Source: Bacteroidota bacterium (GTDB lineage Bacteria > Bacteroidota > Bacteroidia > Cytophagales > Cyclobacteriaceae). Taken from it: DNA of 64,000 nt. The position numbers were made by a program, and so were the translations under genes. The stretch covers positions 248,001 to 312,000 of the forward strand of contig JAFEAL010000005.1 in the NCBI GenBank assembly GCA_018266435.1. The letters are read 5' to 3'. How positions within the stretch are numbered: position 1 is the stretch's first letter; each line of letters opens with the position of its first letter. The notes under the pieces were generated by a model, which had not been told where the DNA came from, did not search any database, and was given only the letters and a program-made list of their open reading frames with translations. Below are positions 18,920-27,120 of this stretch, one piece after another.

Positions 18920-19432
18920 ATGACAAACAAAATGATAACCCTTAGCCTGCTTCTGTTGAGCGGAACGGTTTTAGCGCAGCATGATCATGCCAAACAAAAC
19001 GAGGAGAAAAAATCAGCTATCAGTGCGGTCACGTTTAGCGATGCCAAACTTGGCTTAGCCTATGGACAATACACACTTTTAAAAGAAGCACTGGTAGCCT
19101 CTCATGCAGAAGAAGCAAAGAAAGTTGCATCAGAACTGAAGAAAGCATTGCGTGAAGCGAAGGGCTCAGTTACATCGATCGACCTTGCAGAAAAAATTTC
19201 AGCCACATCAGACCTGGACGGACAGCGCATAGTATTCAGCACTCTTAGCGATGAAGTGGCCAAACTGGTGAAAGAAGGAAAATTATTGACGGGAGCAATC
19301 TACCTGGATTACTGCCCGATGGCCAATGATAACGCAGGTGCAGTATGGCTTTCAAATCAAAAGGAAATCAGAAATCCCTACTTTGGCGATGCTATGCTTA
19401 AGTGTGGAAGTGTGAAGGAGATAATTCACTGA
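18920..19432 (+). CDS. Secreted DUF3347 protein
   Basis: The protein has 170 residues from the ATG at 18920, chosen because it starts directly with a signal peptide (MTNKMITLSLLLLSGTVLAQ); an earlier non-ATG start at 18869 would add 17 polar residues. The mature N-terminus is QHDHAKQ, a likely metal-binding His cluster. The rest is a stand-alone copy of the DUF3347 domain fused to the second adaptor, with the same CPMANDN and NPYFGDAMLKCG landmarks. It is probably a periplasmic copper-binding accessory to the pump. Confidence 0.83.
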   Translation: MTNKMITLSLLLLSGTVLAQHDHAKQNEEKKSAISAVTFSDAKLGLAYGQYTLLKEALVASHAEEAKKVASELKKALREAKGSVTSIDLAEKISATSDLDGQRIVFSTLSDEVAKLVKEGKLLTGAIYLDYCPMANDNAGAVWLSNQKEIRNPYFGDAMLKCGSVKEIIH

Positions 19433-19493
19433 CTACGTCCGTGTCAATAAAATGAACAGCACTCAATTACCAAGTAACATAAACTAATCCATT

Positions 19494-19769
19494 ATGAAAA
19501 AATCAATTATGACCATGGCTATCCTATCAGCAGGGTTTTTGTTTAGCACCTCTTCCATGATTAGTTGCAATGCTAAGAAAGCAGAAAATCAAGAACAGAA
19601 GGAATCGGAAGAGCACAAAGAAGGAGGAGACCACGATCACGAGATGACTTACGCTTGCCCCATGCACCCCGAAGTAACGGGCAAAGAAGGCGACACCTGC
19701 TCGAAGTGCGGCATGAAGTTAGATGCAGTAGAAAAGACCGATAGTTCAGCGCATGAACACAAACATTAA
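19494..19769 (+). CDS. Small lipoprotein with heavy-metal-binding domain and His-rich ends
   Basis: The 91-residue product has a lipobox (SMISC, Cys25), a Glu/His-rich linker (HKEGGDHDHE) and one heavy-metal-binding domain with Cys55-P-M-His58 and Cys69-x-x-Cys72. It ends in SSAHEHKH. The domain is the same as at the start of both CusB-type adaptors, so this may be a free metal sponge or a chaperone that loads the pump. It is the last gene of the metal island. Confidence 0.85.
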   Translation: MKKSIMTMAILSAGFLFSTSSMISCNAKKAENQEQKESEEHKEGGDHDHEMTYACPMHPEVTGKEGDTCSKCGMKLDAVEKTDSSAHEHKH

Positions 19770-20047
19770 ACCGATTGGCAAAAGAAATCAGTTAGCAACT
19801 ATCGCAATTGTATGTCAGCAAGTTGTGTAATGCAGTAGATTCATTTTTTTGTTCTTTTGAGTGTGACAGGATGTGCCGGCAAATCATATAAAAAACAGAG
19901 ATGATAAGAGTGGTCTCTTCTTCTGAGTCTCACTCGAGTGGATTTCGCACATTGCAACGCGTGCTTTTTTGTGTCGCTATGTGTGACCAGAACAAGAGCA
20001 TGACCGGACCAACGCCATCCGGATACTCTCGGTAAATCAGTGATGCA

Positions 20048-20776
20048 CTATTTATGAATTGAAACCTCGCCCAAGGTAAGTTTGCTGATTTCAGGCGAGC
20101 CGGTCACCACTACATTTGATTCCCCTACCGTGAAAAGACTGAGATTATTTTGTGCATTGATTTTTAGTTTGCTTTCTCCGTATGTAGTAGAGGCAATTTC
20201 GCTACACTGAAGGGCTTGTGTGTCAATCCTATTCTCGCCAAATAATTTATATTTCTGAGACTTGGCATTTCCAGATTTTATTTTCAACGTGTGCTGGCCA
20301 TACAAAGAAGTTTTTAATTTATCCGTGTGTAGGCTGGCAAGCGTGATGACGCACCCCCCATAGGCTGCAAGTTTAAATTTCCGGGTTTCAATTTTTCCCT
20401 GCACGTCAATTTCTTGTTCTCCACGCACAACTAATTTATTCAGTTTGCGGTAGGTGACATAGGCGGTAACCGAGGCGTTGCGATAGGCATATTCTTTATA
20501 GACTTCTCCACTGTGTTGCACCCGGTTTCTTTTCTCAATAAACCGCGAACCGGTGAGGTAAATTTTAAGTATTTGATTCTTCACCTTCACATTGATTTTA
20601 GAAGCATCAATGTTGGTGTAGTTGATTTTTATTGATTCCTCATCACCCTCTACTAATACCAGGTTGATTTTTGGGGAAGCTACAATCTTCTTAAAAGAGG
20701 GAAGCTTTTTTTCTAAGGTTTGAGCATGAAGGTTAGCAGCTATGATAACCATAGCCGAGAGAATCAATTTTTTCAT
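20048..20776 (-). CDS. Secreted DUF2807 (GIN-domain) protein
   Basis: The 242-residue protein has a signal peptide (MKKLILSAMVIIAANLHAQ) and a long right-handed beta-helix-like region rich in short Val/Ile/Lys repeats, as in the DUF2807 'putative auto-transporter adhesin, head GIN' family. Members are common in Bacteroidota, are probably envelope-associated, and lack a proven function. It is transcribed away from the dcw cluster and ends opposite the metal island. The 278-nt gap on its 3' side (19770-20047) holds nothing I recognise. Confidence 0.8.
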   Translation of the reverse strand: MKKLILSAMVIIAANLHAQTLEKKLPSFKKIVASPKINLVLVEGDEESIKINYTNIDASKINVKVKNQILKIYLTGSRFIEKRNRVQHSGEVYKEYAYRNASVTAYVTYRKLNKLVVRGEQEIDVQGKIETRKFKLAAYGGCVITLASLHTDKLKTSLYGQHTLKIKSGNAKSQKYKLFGENRIDTQALQCSEIASTTYGESKLKINAQNNLSLFTVGESNVVVTGSPEISKLTLGEVSIHK

Positions 20777-20883
20777 TTTTTCATTTTTTTCAAAGACGTC
20801 AGAGATTCTGCCTGAGTTGCATCTCTATTCTATAATAAAGCCATGGGTATTAAAAATGCCTGATTTTACTCTTATTTTAACAA

Positions 20884-20920
20884 AAAGTGTGAAATTGTGG
20901 TAAAAAGTGGTTGGAAGTGG
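20884..20920 (+). promoter_or_regulatory. MraZ-box array (four direct repeats) upstream of mraZ
   Basis: Four 7-mers of the form AAAGTG[T/G] occur with a strict 10-bp period: AAAGTGT (20884), ATTGTGG (20894), AAAGTGG (20904) and GAAGTGG (20914). This is the arrangement known for MraZ operators, where each subunit of the ring contacts one repeat. The array overlaps the -33 region of the promoter, so MraZ binding should repress its own operon. Confidence 0.8.
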
Positions 20921-20940
20921 TTAAAAAATGCTTACGTTTG
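20911..20940 (+). promoter_or_regulatory. Promoter of the dcw operon
   Basis: TTG at 20911-20913 is followed after 19 nt by TACGTTTG at 20933-20940, an excellent match to the Bacteroidota consensus. The -33 TTG lies between the third and fourth MraZ boxes. The leader to the mraZ ATG is about 50 nt. Confidence 0.75.
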
Positions 20941-20951
20941 CTTAGGAGAAA

Positions 20952-20970
20952 CCCTGACCGATAATCAGGG
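20952..20970 (+). promoter_or_regulatory. Hairpin in the mraZ leader
   Basis: CCCTGA (20952-20957) and TCAGGG (20965-20970) form a 6-bp stem with a 7-nt loop between the promoter and the mraZ start. It may stabilise the transcript or affect translation. Confidence 0.4.
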
Positions 20971-20996
20971 AAAGAAAAAGACAACCACTACAGTCT

Positions 20997-21440
20997 ATGA
21001 CTTTCTTCACCAGTGAATATGAATGTAAGCTTGATGCCAAGGGCAGGTTGGTGCTGCCTTCGCGGATCAAATCGCAACTTCCTCAAGGCGAGAGCCAGGA
21101 GTTGATGATTCGTAGGGGCTTTGAGCCATGCCTCATCATTTATCCACTCGTGGAGTTCAAAAAAGTCTTCTCAAAAATTTCAGGGCTCAACGAATTCAAT
21201 GAGGAGTACAGAAAACTCCAGCGGAATTTTTTGTCGGGCGTAGTTCCAGCTGAGTTAGACGGCAACGGCCGTTTTCTCATTCCAAAAAACTTGCTGGCGT
21301 ATGCGCAAATCGATAAAGAAGCAACGCTGGTAGGTACTGGCTCGAAAGTGGAAGTGTGGAATCCTGCCCTCTATGAGAAGCACTTAATCCAAGACCCCGG
21401 TGAGTTGTCGAAACTAGCAGCGAAGTACCTTAATGAGTGA
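20997..21440 (+). CDS. mraZ: Transcriptional regulator MraZ
   Basis: MraZ is a ring-forming DNA-binding protein that represses the dcw operon. The 147-residue sequence shows two SpoVT/AbrB-like halves, each with the signature DxxGR: DAKGRLVLPSRIKSQL (about residues 13-28) and LDGNGRFLIPKNLL (about 84-97). It is the first gene of the cluster, and its operator array (20884-20920) lies immediately upstream, which supports autoregulation. Length is standard. It is separated from rsmH by an inserted repeat element instead of the tight spacing seen in many bacteria. Confidence 0.97.
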   Translation: MTFFTSEYECKLDAKGRLVLPSRIKSQLPQGESQELMIRRGFEPCLIIYPLVEFKKVFSKISGLNEFNEEYRKLQRNFLSGVVPAELDGNGRFLIPKNLLAYAQIDKEATLVGTGSKVEVWNPALYEKHLIQDPGELSKLAAKYLNE

Positions 21441-21498
21441 GAGATGAGACTCGGGTTTCACATAAAGAAATTCGGGCTTCGCAATATCTCAGCTCCAA

Positions 21499-21529
21499 GT
21501 TTCAAGCTGCAAACCGTAAGCTCCAAGCC
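21499..21529 (+). repeat. Left inverted-repeat arm of the S23-like element A
   Basis: The CAAG/AGCT-word stretch is about 21/31 identical to the reverse complement of 21927-21957. The two arms bracket a decayed four-helix-bundle gene between mraZ and rsmH. Confidence 0.5.
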
Positions 21530-21564
21530 ACAAGCCGGGGGCTTCAGGTTTATGAAATTGATTT

Positions 21565-21919
21565 ATGAAAGATTTTAAAGAAGCCATTGATTTAGCAATT
21601 AGGAATGGACATAGTTGATAAAGTATATGATAGAGTGCAAATGCTTCCACAGGAAATGAAATATGGTTTGCGTTCGCAGATGACCGGAGGTATAGTTTCA
21701 GTTTCAAGTAACACTGCCGCGGGGAGAGCAAAACGTAATGTACAGGCGCAGACAAAGTTCTATCAAATTTCTTTGAGACCAGCATTTGAGTTTGAAGCGA
21801 ATACCCAAATGGCTCAAAGAAAAAAACGGATAAAGAAAAAAACAGCAGAAGAGATGTTGCGGGTGGTGACGAGAGAACAAAAGGTGATGGTAAGGTTCAT
21901 TGAAAAAGTTGAAGGGTAA
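21565..21919 (+). pseudogene. Decayed four-helix-bundle (S23/23S rRNA-IVS-like) gene A
   Basis: ATG at 21565 reads MKDFKEAIDLAIR, the family's N-terminal pattern, then goes out of frame. The body continues from about 21604 in another frame (MDIVDKVYDRVQMLPQE, KYGLRSQ, GRAKRN, FYQISLRPAFEFEA) to 21919, ending near EQKVMVRFIEKVEG. This matches the four-helix-bundle family of 23S rRNA intervening-sequence proteins, but the highly conserved RRAAVSIPSNIAEG core is altered and the middle is shortened. It lies within the dcw operon and is bracketed by inverted word repeats. It is unlikely to make a working protein. Confidence 0.65.
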
Positions 21920-21926
21920 TGGAGTC

Positions 21927-21957
21927 AGCTTGTAGCCTAAAGCCTAAAGCTTGAAGC
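21927..21957 (+). repeat. Right inverted-repeat arm of the S23-like element A
   Basis: AGCTTGTAGCCTAAAGCC-type words pair imperfectly with 21499-21529. The arm ends 2 nt before the rsmH ATG. Confidence 0.5.
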
Positions 21958-21959
21958 GT

Positions 21960-22865
21960 ATGAGTACTTACCATAATCCGGTGATGTTGACACAATGCCT
22001 CGAAGGATTGCAAATCAATCCCGAAGGAATTTATGTAGACGTTACGTTTGGCGGAGGCGGGCACAGCTTGCCGATTCTGGAAAAACTGAAAGGCGGGCGG
22101 CTGATCGCGTTTGACCAGGACGAAGATGCAAAAAAGGAAGCTGAAAAAATACAACATCGTTCTTTCACATTTTGTCAGGCCAATTTCAGGTACATGAAAC
22201 AATACCTGAAGTTGCACGGAGTAACGAAAGTCAATGGCATTTTAGCCGACTTGGGTATTTCATCACACCAGATTGATGAGGCAACGCGAGGGTTTTCCAC
22301 ACGCTTTGAAGGCCCGCTTGATATGCGCATGGATCGCAAAGCCAAAGTCACAGCCGCAAAGATTTTGAACAGCAATACAGAAGAGCAGCTGCACAAAATT
22401 TTCGGAATGTATGGCGAACTGAGAAATGCCAAAACGGCTGCAAAAGCAGTAGTTTCAAAAAGAATGACCAGTTCTTTAGAAACAACACTCGATTTGAAAA
22501 ACGCTTTGCAGTTGGTAGCTCCGCGCGGAAAAGAAAACAAATATTTTGCCCAGGTGTTTCAGGCGTTGCGCATCGAAGTGAATCAGGAGATGCAGGCCCT
22601 TGAAAATTTTTTGCACCAATCGGGCGAAGTGATGGAGAAAGGCGGGCGGCTGGTGGTGATGAGTTATCATTCACTGGAAGACCGGCTGGTAAAAAACTAC
22701 ATTAATACAGGAAAGATGTTTGGCGAAGTGGAAAAAGATTTTTTCGGAAATAAAATAAAACCCTTTGAAGCAGTGAATCGCAAACCGATAGAAGCTTCAG
22801 CAGAAGAAGTAGAAAATAATAAACGCGCCAGAAGCGCAAAGTTGAGAATAGCAGAAAGAATATAG
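21960..22865 (+). CDS. rsmH: 16S rRNA (cytosine-1402-N4)-methyltransferase RsmH (MraW)
   Basis: RsmH methylates N4 of C1402 in 16S rRNA using SAM. The 301-residue protein begins at the ATG at 21960 with the family's YHNPVML motif; the TTG nine bases earlier belongs to the repeat. The SAM-binding motif DVTFGGGGHS is at about residues 24-33, and GILADLGISSHQID, RGFSTRFEGPLDMRMD and VVMSYHSLEDRLVK are all present. It is the second conserved gene of the dcw cluster. The start is set tightly against the right arm of element A. Confidence 0.96.
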   Translation: MSTYHNPVMLTQCLEGLQINPEGIYVDVTFGGGGHSLPILEKLKGGRLIAFDQDEDAKKEAEKIQHRSFTFCQANFRYMKQYLKLHGVTKVNGILADLGISSHQIDEATRGFSTRFEGPLDMRMDRKAKVTAAKILNSNTEEQLHKIFGMYGELRNAKTAAKAVVSKRMTSSLETTLDLKNALQLVAPRGKENKYFAQVFQALRIEVNQEMQALENFLHQSGEVMEKGGRLVVMSYHSLEDRLVKNYINTGKMFGEVEKDFFGNKIKPFEAVNRKPIEASAEEVENNKRARSAKLRIAERI

Positions 22866-22867
22866 TG

Positions 22868-22923
22868 GTTGGTTTTCAGTTGTTAGGTAGTCGTAAATAG
22901 ACTTCTAGCAACGAATAACCAAC
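22868..22923 (+). repeat. Imperfect inverted repeat between rsmH and ftsL
   Basis: GTTGGTTTTCAGTTGTTAG (22868-22886) and the reverse complement of 22905-22923 agree at 15 of 19 positions, forming a long hairpin starting 2 nt after the rsmH stop. AACCAAC words continue to the ftsL start. Confidence 0.55.
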
Positions 22924-22940
22924 AACCAACAACTAAAGAA

Positions 22941-23330
22941 ATGGAAAACAAATTCAGAATAGAACCTGAAAGAGAAAACGAAGTACGTGTAAAACCTTCG
23001 AAGGAAGGAAAGAGTGCTTTCTCAGGATTTGAAAAAAAACTAAAACTCGAATCGTACTTTGAAGAAGGGTTTCCTGTGCAATACCTGCCCAAGATTTTAT
23101 TTGTGGTTTTTCTCGGGTTGGTCTACATCAGCAACACACACTATGCCGACCAAACCACACGCGCCATTGAAAAAGCAGAAACAGAAGTGGAAGACCTGCG
23201 AGCTGACTTTACCACACTCAAAGCTGATGTGATGTTTGCCAGCAAACAAAGTGAAGTGGCTCGCAGGGTAAAACCATTAGGACTGGAAGAGAGTGTACAC
23301 CCGCCATTTAAAATCATGGTTGATAAGTGA
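22941..23330 (+). CDS. ftsL: FtsL-like cell-division protein
   Basis: The 129-residue bitopic protein has a charged cytoplasmic N-terminus of about 50 residues, one transmembrane segment (about 53-71, ILFVVFLGLVYIS) and a periplasmic coiled-coil-like stretch (RAIEKAETEVEDLRADFTTLKADV). In the divisome FtsL pairs with a FtsB-type partner and activates FtsWI. Sequence similarity in this family is low, so the call rests on size, topology and position between rsmH and ftsI. The gene overlaps the ftsI start by 4 nt (GTGA). Confidence 0.85.
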   Translation: MENKFRIEPERENEVRVKPSKEGKSAFSGFEKKLKLESYFEEGFPVQYLPKILFVVFLGLVYISNTHYADQTTRAIEKAETEVEDLRADFTTLKADVMFASKQSEVARRVKPLGLEESVHPPFKIMVDK

Positions 23331-25417
23331 ATATTAAAAAATCCATATTGATCCGTGTACGCATTGCCTTTTTGGGCGTGCTCGTGTTTGCGGTCTGCGT
23401 GGCAGCAAAGATTGGGCACATTCAACTGGCGGAGGGAGAGAAATGGAGACAAGAAGCCAGAGAAACAATGTTTCAAAACATGGAGGTGGAGGCTACTCGC
23501 GGAAATATTTATTCCGACAACGAAAGCCTGCTGGCTACGTCATTGCCATTTTACCGCGTGGCAATGGATCCTACACTTGCAAAAAATGAATTATTCAACA
23601 AAAATATCGATTCACTTTCTCTTCAGTTGGCGCGCTTTTATAAAGACCGATCAGCCAAAGAATATAAAGAGTTGATAAAGGATGCCCGCACATCAAATAA
23701 ACGGTACATCACACTCAACCGCAAACAGATTAATTATCAATCGAAAAAGGAAATGACTTCGTGGCCTTTGTTTCGCGAGGGTAAGTATAAAGGCGGAGTG
23801 ATCTTTGAAAAAGTAGATGTGCGGTACCATCCGTTTGCCAACTTGGCCCGCAGAACAATTGGCTTTGTAAATGAAAACGAAAAAGGAGCAGGCCTGGAGT
23901 ACAGCTTCAACCAGGCGCTGGGCGGGCAAAACGGAGAGGCACTGTTTCAAAAAATTGCCGGAGGAACGTGGAAGCCTGTGTACGATGGCAACGCAATAAA
24001 ATCGGTAGACGGGTATGACATCCAAACCTCAATCGATATTAATTTACAAGACGTAGCCGAGACTTCATTGTACGAAGCCATGCATAGTCACGATGCTGAC
24101 GAAGGAACGGTGGTAGTGATGGAAGTAAAGACCGGTCACATCAAAGCCATCTCTAATTTAAGTTCAGACGGCAGTGGAGATTACACTGAAAAACTGAACC
24201 ATGCCGTAGGTGGTTTATTTGAGCCGGGCTCCACCTTCAAACTGGTTACCATGATGGCGTTGCTGGAAGAGACCAACATCAATCTAAACGACACCATTAA
24301 TACAGGCAAAGGCGAATTTACTTTTTATAATAAAAAGGTGCGCGACCATGAAGAAGGAGGCTACGGAAAAATTTCTATCCGCGATGCTTTTTTGGTTTCT
24401 TCCAACATTGCTATGGCTAAGTTGGTGGATAAATACTTTGGTGCCCAACCAACAAAATTTTTGTCATACGTAGATGAACTGAAATTATCCAAACCGTTGG
24501 GGCTGCAAATCAATGGCGAATTATACCCTAAGATTTCCAGACCCAAAGACAAAAACTGGAGCGGCATCACCTTGCCCTGGATGGCTTATGGATACGGTTT
24601 TGAAATATCGCCTCTTCATACACTCACCCTGTACAATGCTATTGCCAATGAAGGAAAAATGGTAAAACCAATTTTTGTAACAGCCATCAAAAAAGGCGAT
24701 AAGGTTATTCAGGAATTTGAAACCGAAACATTGAATTCAAAAATCTGTTCTAACAAAACATTAAACCAGCTAAAACTTTTGCTCGAAGGTGTGGTGGAGA
24801 GAGGTACGGCAAAAAATTTGAAGAACACGTATTATCAGATTGCCGGCAAAACCGGTACAGCCATGATCTTGAAAGACGGGCGCTATGAAAAAAAATACAT
24901 CACTTCATTTGTAGGTTATTTCCCGGCACATACTCCAAAGTACACAGCCATTGTATTGATCAAGAATCCAAAAGGTATTTACCAATATGGTAACAGTGTG
25001 GCCGGCCCGGTGTTCAGAGACATTGCCGATAATATTTATTCGCGAGACCTCAATCTGCACGAGGCCATGGAAGAAAAAAAGACCACCGAGTTGGGGGTTT
25101 TTCCGACTCTCAAGGCTGGCAAGCAAGAAGAGTTGGTTATGCTAAGCAATGAGCTTGGTGTTTCCAGCCATTCAGATTCAGAAGAAGAGTGGGTGCGGGC
25201 TTCTAAAAACGCCAACGCCATTACCTGGAAAAAAAACCCGGTGATGAAAGACCTGGTGCCCAATGTAACCGGTATGACCTTTCGTGATGCGCTTTATTTG
25301 TTAGAGAAATCAGGGCTGAGAGTTTATTTCGGAGGTAAAGGGAGAGTAGAAGAACAATCACTCAAACCGGGAACAAAATTTTTGAAAGGAAGCAGAATTT
25401 ATTTGAAGTTAGGATAA
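23327..25417 (+). CDS. ftsI: Septal peptidoglycan transpeptidase FtsI (PBP3) with C-terminal PASTA domain
   Basis: FtsI crosslinks septal peptidoglycan with FtsW. The 696-residue protein has one N-terminal transmembrane anchor, a PBP dimerisation domain (about 55-220) and a transpeptidase domain with EPGSTFK (active Ser near residue 300), SSN (about 360) and AGKTGTA (about 505). A single PASTA domain closes the chain (VPNVTGMTFRDALYLLEKSGLRV...). The start is the GTG at 23327 overlapping the ftsL stop, as usual for coupled translation. Bacteroidota FtsI commonly carries a PASTA domain, so length is normal. Confidence 0.96.
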   Translation: MNIKKSILIRVRIAFLGVLVFAVCVAAKIGHIQLAEGEKWRQEARETMFQNMEVEATRGNIYSDNESLLATSLPFYRVAMDPTLAKNELFNKNIDSLSLQLARFYKDRSAKEYKELIKDARTSNKRYITLNRKQINYQSKKEMTSWPLFREGKYKGGVIFEKVDVRYHPFANLARRTIGFVNENEKGAGLEYSFNQALGGQNGEALFQKIAGGTWKPVYDGNAIKSVDGYDIQTSIDINLQDVAETSLYEAMHSHDADEGTVVVMEVKTGHIKAISNLSSDGSGDYTEKLNHAVGGLFEPGSTFKLVTMMALLEETNINLNDTINTGKGEFTFYNKKVRDHEEGGYGKISIRDAFLVSSNIAMAKLVDKYFGAQPTKFLSYVDELKLSKPLGLQINGELYPKISRPKDKNWSGITLPWMAYGYGFEISPLHTLTLYNAIANEGKMVKPIFVTAIKKGDKVIQEFETETLNSKICSNKTLNQLKLLLEGVVERGTAKNLKNTYYQIAGKTGTAMILKDGRYEKKYITSFVGYFPAHTPKYTAIVLIKNPKGIYQYGNSVAGPVFRDIADNIYSRDLNLHEAMEEKKTTELGVFPTLKAGKQEELVMLSNELGVSSHSDSEEEWVRASKNANAITWKKNPVMKDLVPNVTGMTFRDALYLLEKSGLRVYFGGKGRVEEQSLKPGTKFLKGSRIYLKLG

Positions 25418-25461
25418 ATGAAAACAAAAAAATCAGCAGGAGGTGGTAAACGAGGTGCAGC

Positions 25462-25507
25462 TAAAATTGACGATTGCCTGGTACCGACTATCTGCTGTCA
25501 ATACTAA
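25462..25507 (+). repeat. GACTATC/TGTCAATAC word stretch between ftsI and murE
   Basis: The spacer ends in words such as CGATTGCC, CGACTATC and GTCAATAC, the same text type as 13774-13821. A 29-codon ORF (25418-25507) fills the spacer exactly. Confidence 0.35.
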
Positions 25508-25510
25508 ATA

Positions 25511-26977
25511 ATGATGAAGCCGTTGCGCGACATATTATATGGAGTGAACATTACGTCAACCTCAGGCAGCATGGATGCAGAGGTGAGCGCGGTGGTATTT
25601 GATTCGCGCCAAGTGAAGAGTGGATGTTTGTTTGTGGCAATCAAAGGCCACACGGTGGATGGTCATCAGTTTATAGATAAAGCCATAACCGATGGTGCTC
25701 GCGTAGTCATCTGCGAAAAATTACCCGAGGCTATTTCTGATAAGGCATCGTATGTTACGGTTAAGAACAGCGCCAAGTCACTGGGTGTCATTGTTTCCAA
25801 TTTTTATGATAACCCCTCGCAAAAAATAAAACTCACCGGAGTAACCGGCACCAACGGAAAAACAACTGTAGCCACGTTGTTGCATAAACTTTTTACCGGA
25901 CTTAACTACAAGGTTGGCTTGTTATCCACAGTTGTGAATAAAATTGTTGACAAAGAAATTCCGGCCACGCTCACCACACCTGATCCGATCCAGATCAACG
26001 AATTGTTGGTGAAAATGATTGAGGCAGGATGCACCCATTGTTTTATGGAGGTGAGTTCCATTGCCGTTGACCAAGGCCGCATAGGCGGGCTACACTTTGT
26101 CGGCTCTGTGTTTACTAATATCACACACGATCACCTGGATTATCACCACACGTTTGAGAGTTATATCCGCGCAAAAAAAAGTTTTTTTGATAGCCTGTCG
26201 GCCGATGCGTTTGCGTTAGTCAATGCCGATGACAAGCGAGGGATGGTCATGTTGCAAAACTGTAAAGCAAAAAAATTTACCTACAGCTTAAAAAAAATGG
26301 CCGACTTCAAAGCCAAAATTATTACCAACTCAATCGAAGGGCTTGAACTTGAAGTGGCTGAAAAAAATGTGTGGTTTAAACTGATTGGCGATTTCAACGC
26401 CTACAATTTGCTCGCAGTATATGGGGCAGCTTCTTTGTTGGGCGAAGATCCTGAGATTGTATTGATGAAGTTGTCATCACTTACGGGTGCCGTAGGCCGG
26501 TTTGAGTTGGTGAGGCCGGGATCAAAATTTACGGCCATTGTAGACTATGCCCATACTCCCGATGCATTGAAAAACGTATTAGAAACCATTGAGCATTTCA
26601 GAACGGGAAATGAACAAGTGATTGCTGTAGTGGGCTGTGGAGGAGACCGCGATAGAACCAAACGCCCGTTGATGGCGGCCATCGCATGCAAGTACTCCAA
26701 TAAAGTAATTTTTACATCAGACAACCCGCGCAGTGAAGACCCGATGGAAATCATCAAAGAAATGCAAAAGGGAGTGGGACCGAGTGAAGCTAAAAAAACA
26801 CTGGTAATGGCCGACCGGGAAGAGGCGATCAAAACCGCGTGCATGCTGGCTAAAGAAAAGGATATTATTCTCGTAGCCGGAAAGGGACACGAAACTTACC
26901 AGGAAGTAAAAGGAGTGAAACATCCTTTTGATGATCGGGAGGTATTAGACCGAATGTTGAAAATGTTTGCCAATTAA
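25511..26977 (+). CDS. murE: UDP-N-acetylmuramoyl-tripeptide synthetase MurE (meso-DAP type)
   Basis: MurE adds the third amino acid to the UDP-MurNAc dipeptide, using ATP. The 488-residue protein shows the Mur-ligase ATP loop GTNGKTT (about residues 113-119), the HDHLDYHH segment and the DNPR motif at about 403-406. DNPR marks the meso-diaminopimelate-adding enzymes, so the cell wall is probably of the Gram-negative A1gamma type. Two adjacent ATG codons (25511 and 25514) could start translation. It lies between ftsI and mraY, as in other Bacteroidota. Confidence 0.96.
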   Translation: MMKPLRDILYGVNITSTSGSMDAEVSAVVFDSRQVKSGCLFVAIKGHTVDGHQFIDKAITDGARVVICEKLPEAISDKASYVTVKNSAKSLGVIVSNFYDNPSQKIKLTGVTGTNGKTTVATLLHKLFTGLNYKVGLLSTVVNKIVDKEIPATLTTPDPIQINELLVKMIEAGCTHCFMEVSSIAVDQGRIGGLHFVGSVFTNITHDHLDYHHTFESYIRAKKSFFDSLSADAFALVNADDKRGMVMLQNCKAKKFTYSLKKMADFKAKIITNSIEGLELEVAEKNVWFKLIGDFNAYNLLAVYGAASLLGEDPEIVLMKLSSLTGAVGRFELVRPGSKFTAIVDYAHTPDALKNVLETIEHFRTGNEQVIAVVGCGGDRDRTKRPLMAAIACKYSNKVIFTSDNPRSEDPMEIIKEMQKGVGPSEAKKTLVMADREEAIKTACMLAKEKDIILVAGKGHETYQEVKGVKHPFDDREVLDRMLKMFAN

Positions 26978-26991
26978 TTTGAAGATGAAAC

Positions 26992-27107
26992 AATTTAAAA
27001 ATTTGATAATGACGTTTCACCTTAGGCCTCAAACTATCAGCTACAAGTTACGAAGCAGCTCAAAGCAACAGGAGGCTGATAGCTTGCAACATTTCAAAAT
27101 TTTAAAT
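26992..27107 (+). repeat. Nested inverted-repeat (MITE-like) element between murE and mraY
   Basis: The outer arms 26992-27011 and 27090-27107 are AT-rich near-palindromes of each other. An inner perfect 8-bp pair CTATCAGC (27034-27041) and GCTGATAG (27075-27082) is present. The centre carries CAAG/AGCTT words as around element A, but no recognisable coding sequence. Confidence 0.5.
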
Positions 27108-27120
27108 CAACGAGATTAGA

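Noticed and set aside
19901-20035. 44-codon ORF in the gap before the DUF2807 gene
   Set aside because: No recognisable family, no promoter or start signal, and a Ser/Cys-rich composition unlike neighbouring genes; probably a chance frame.
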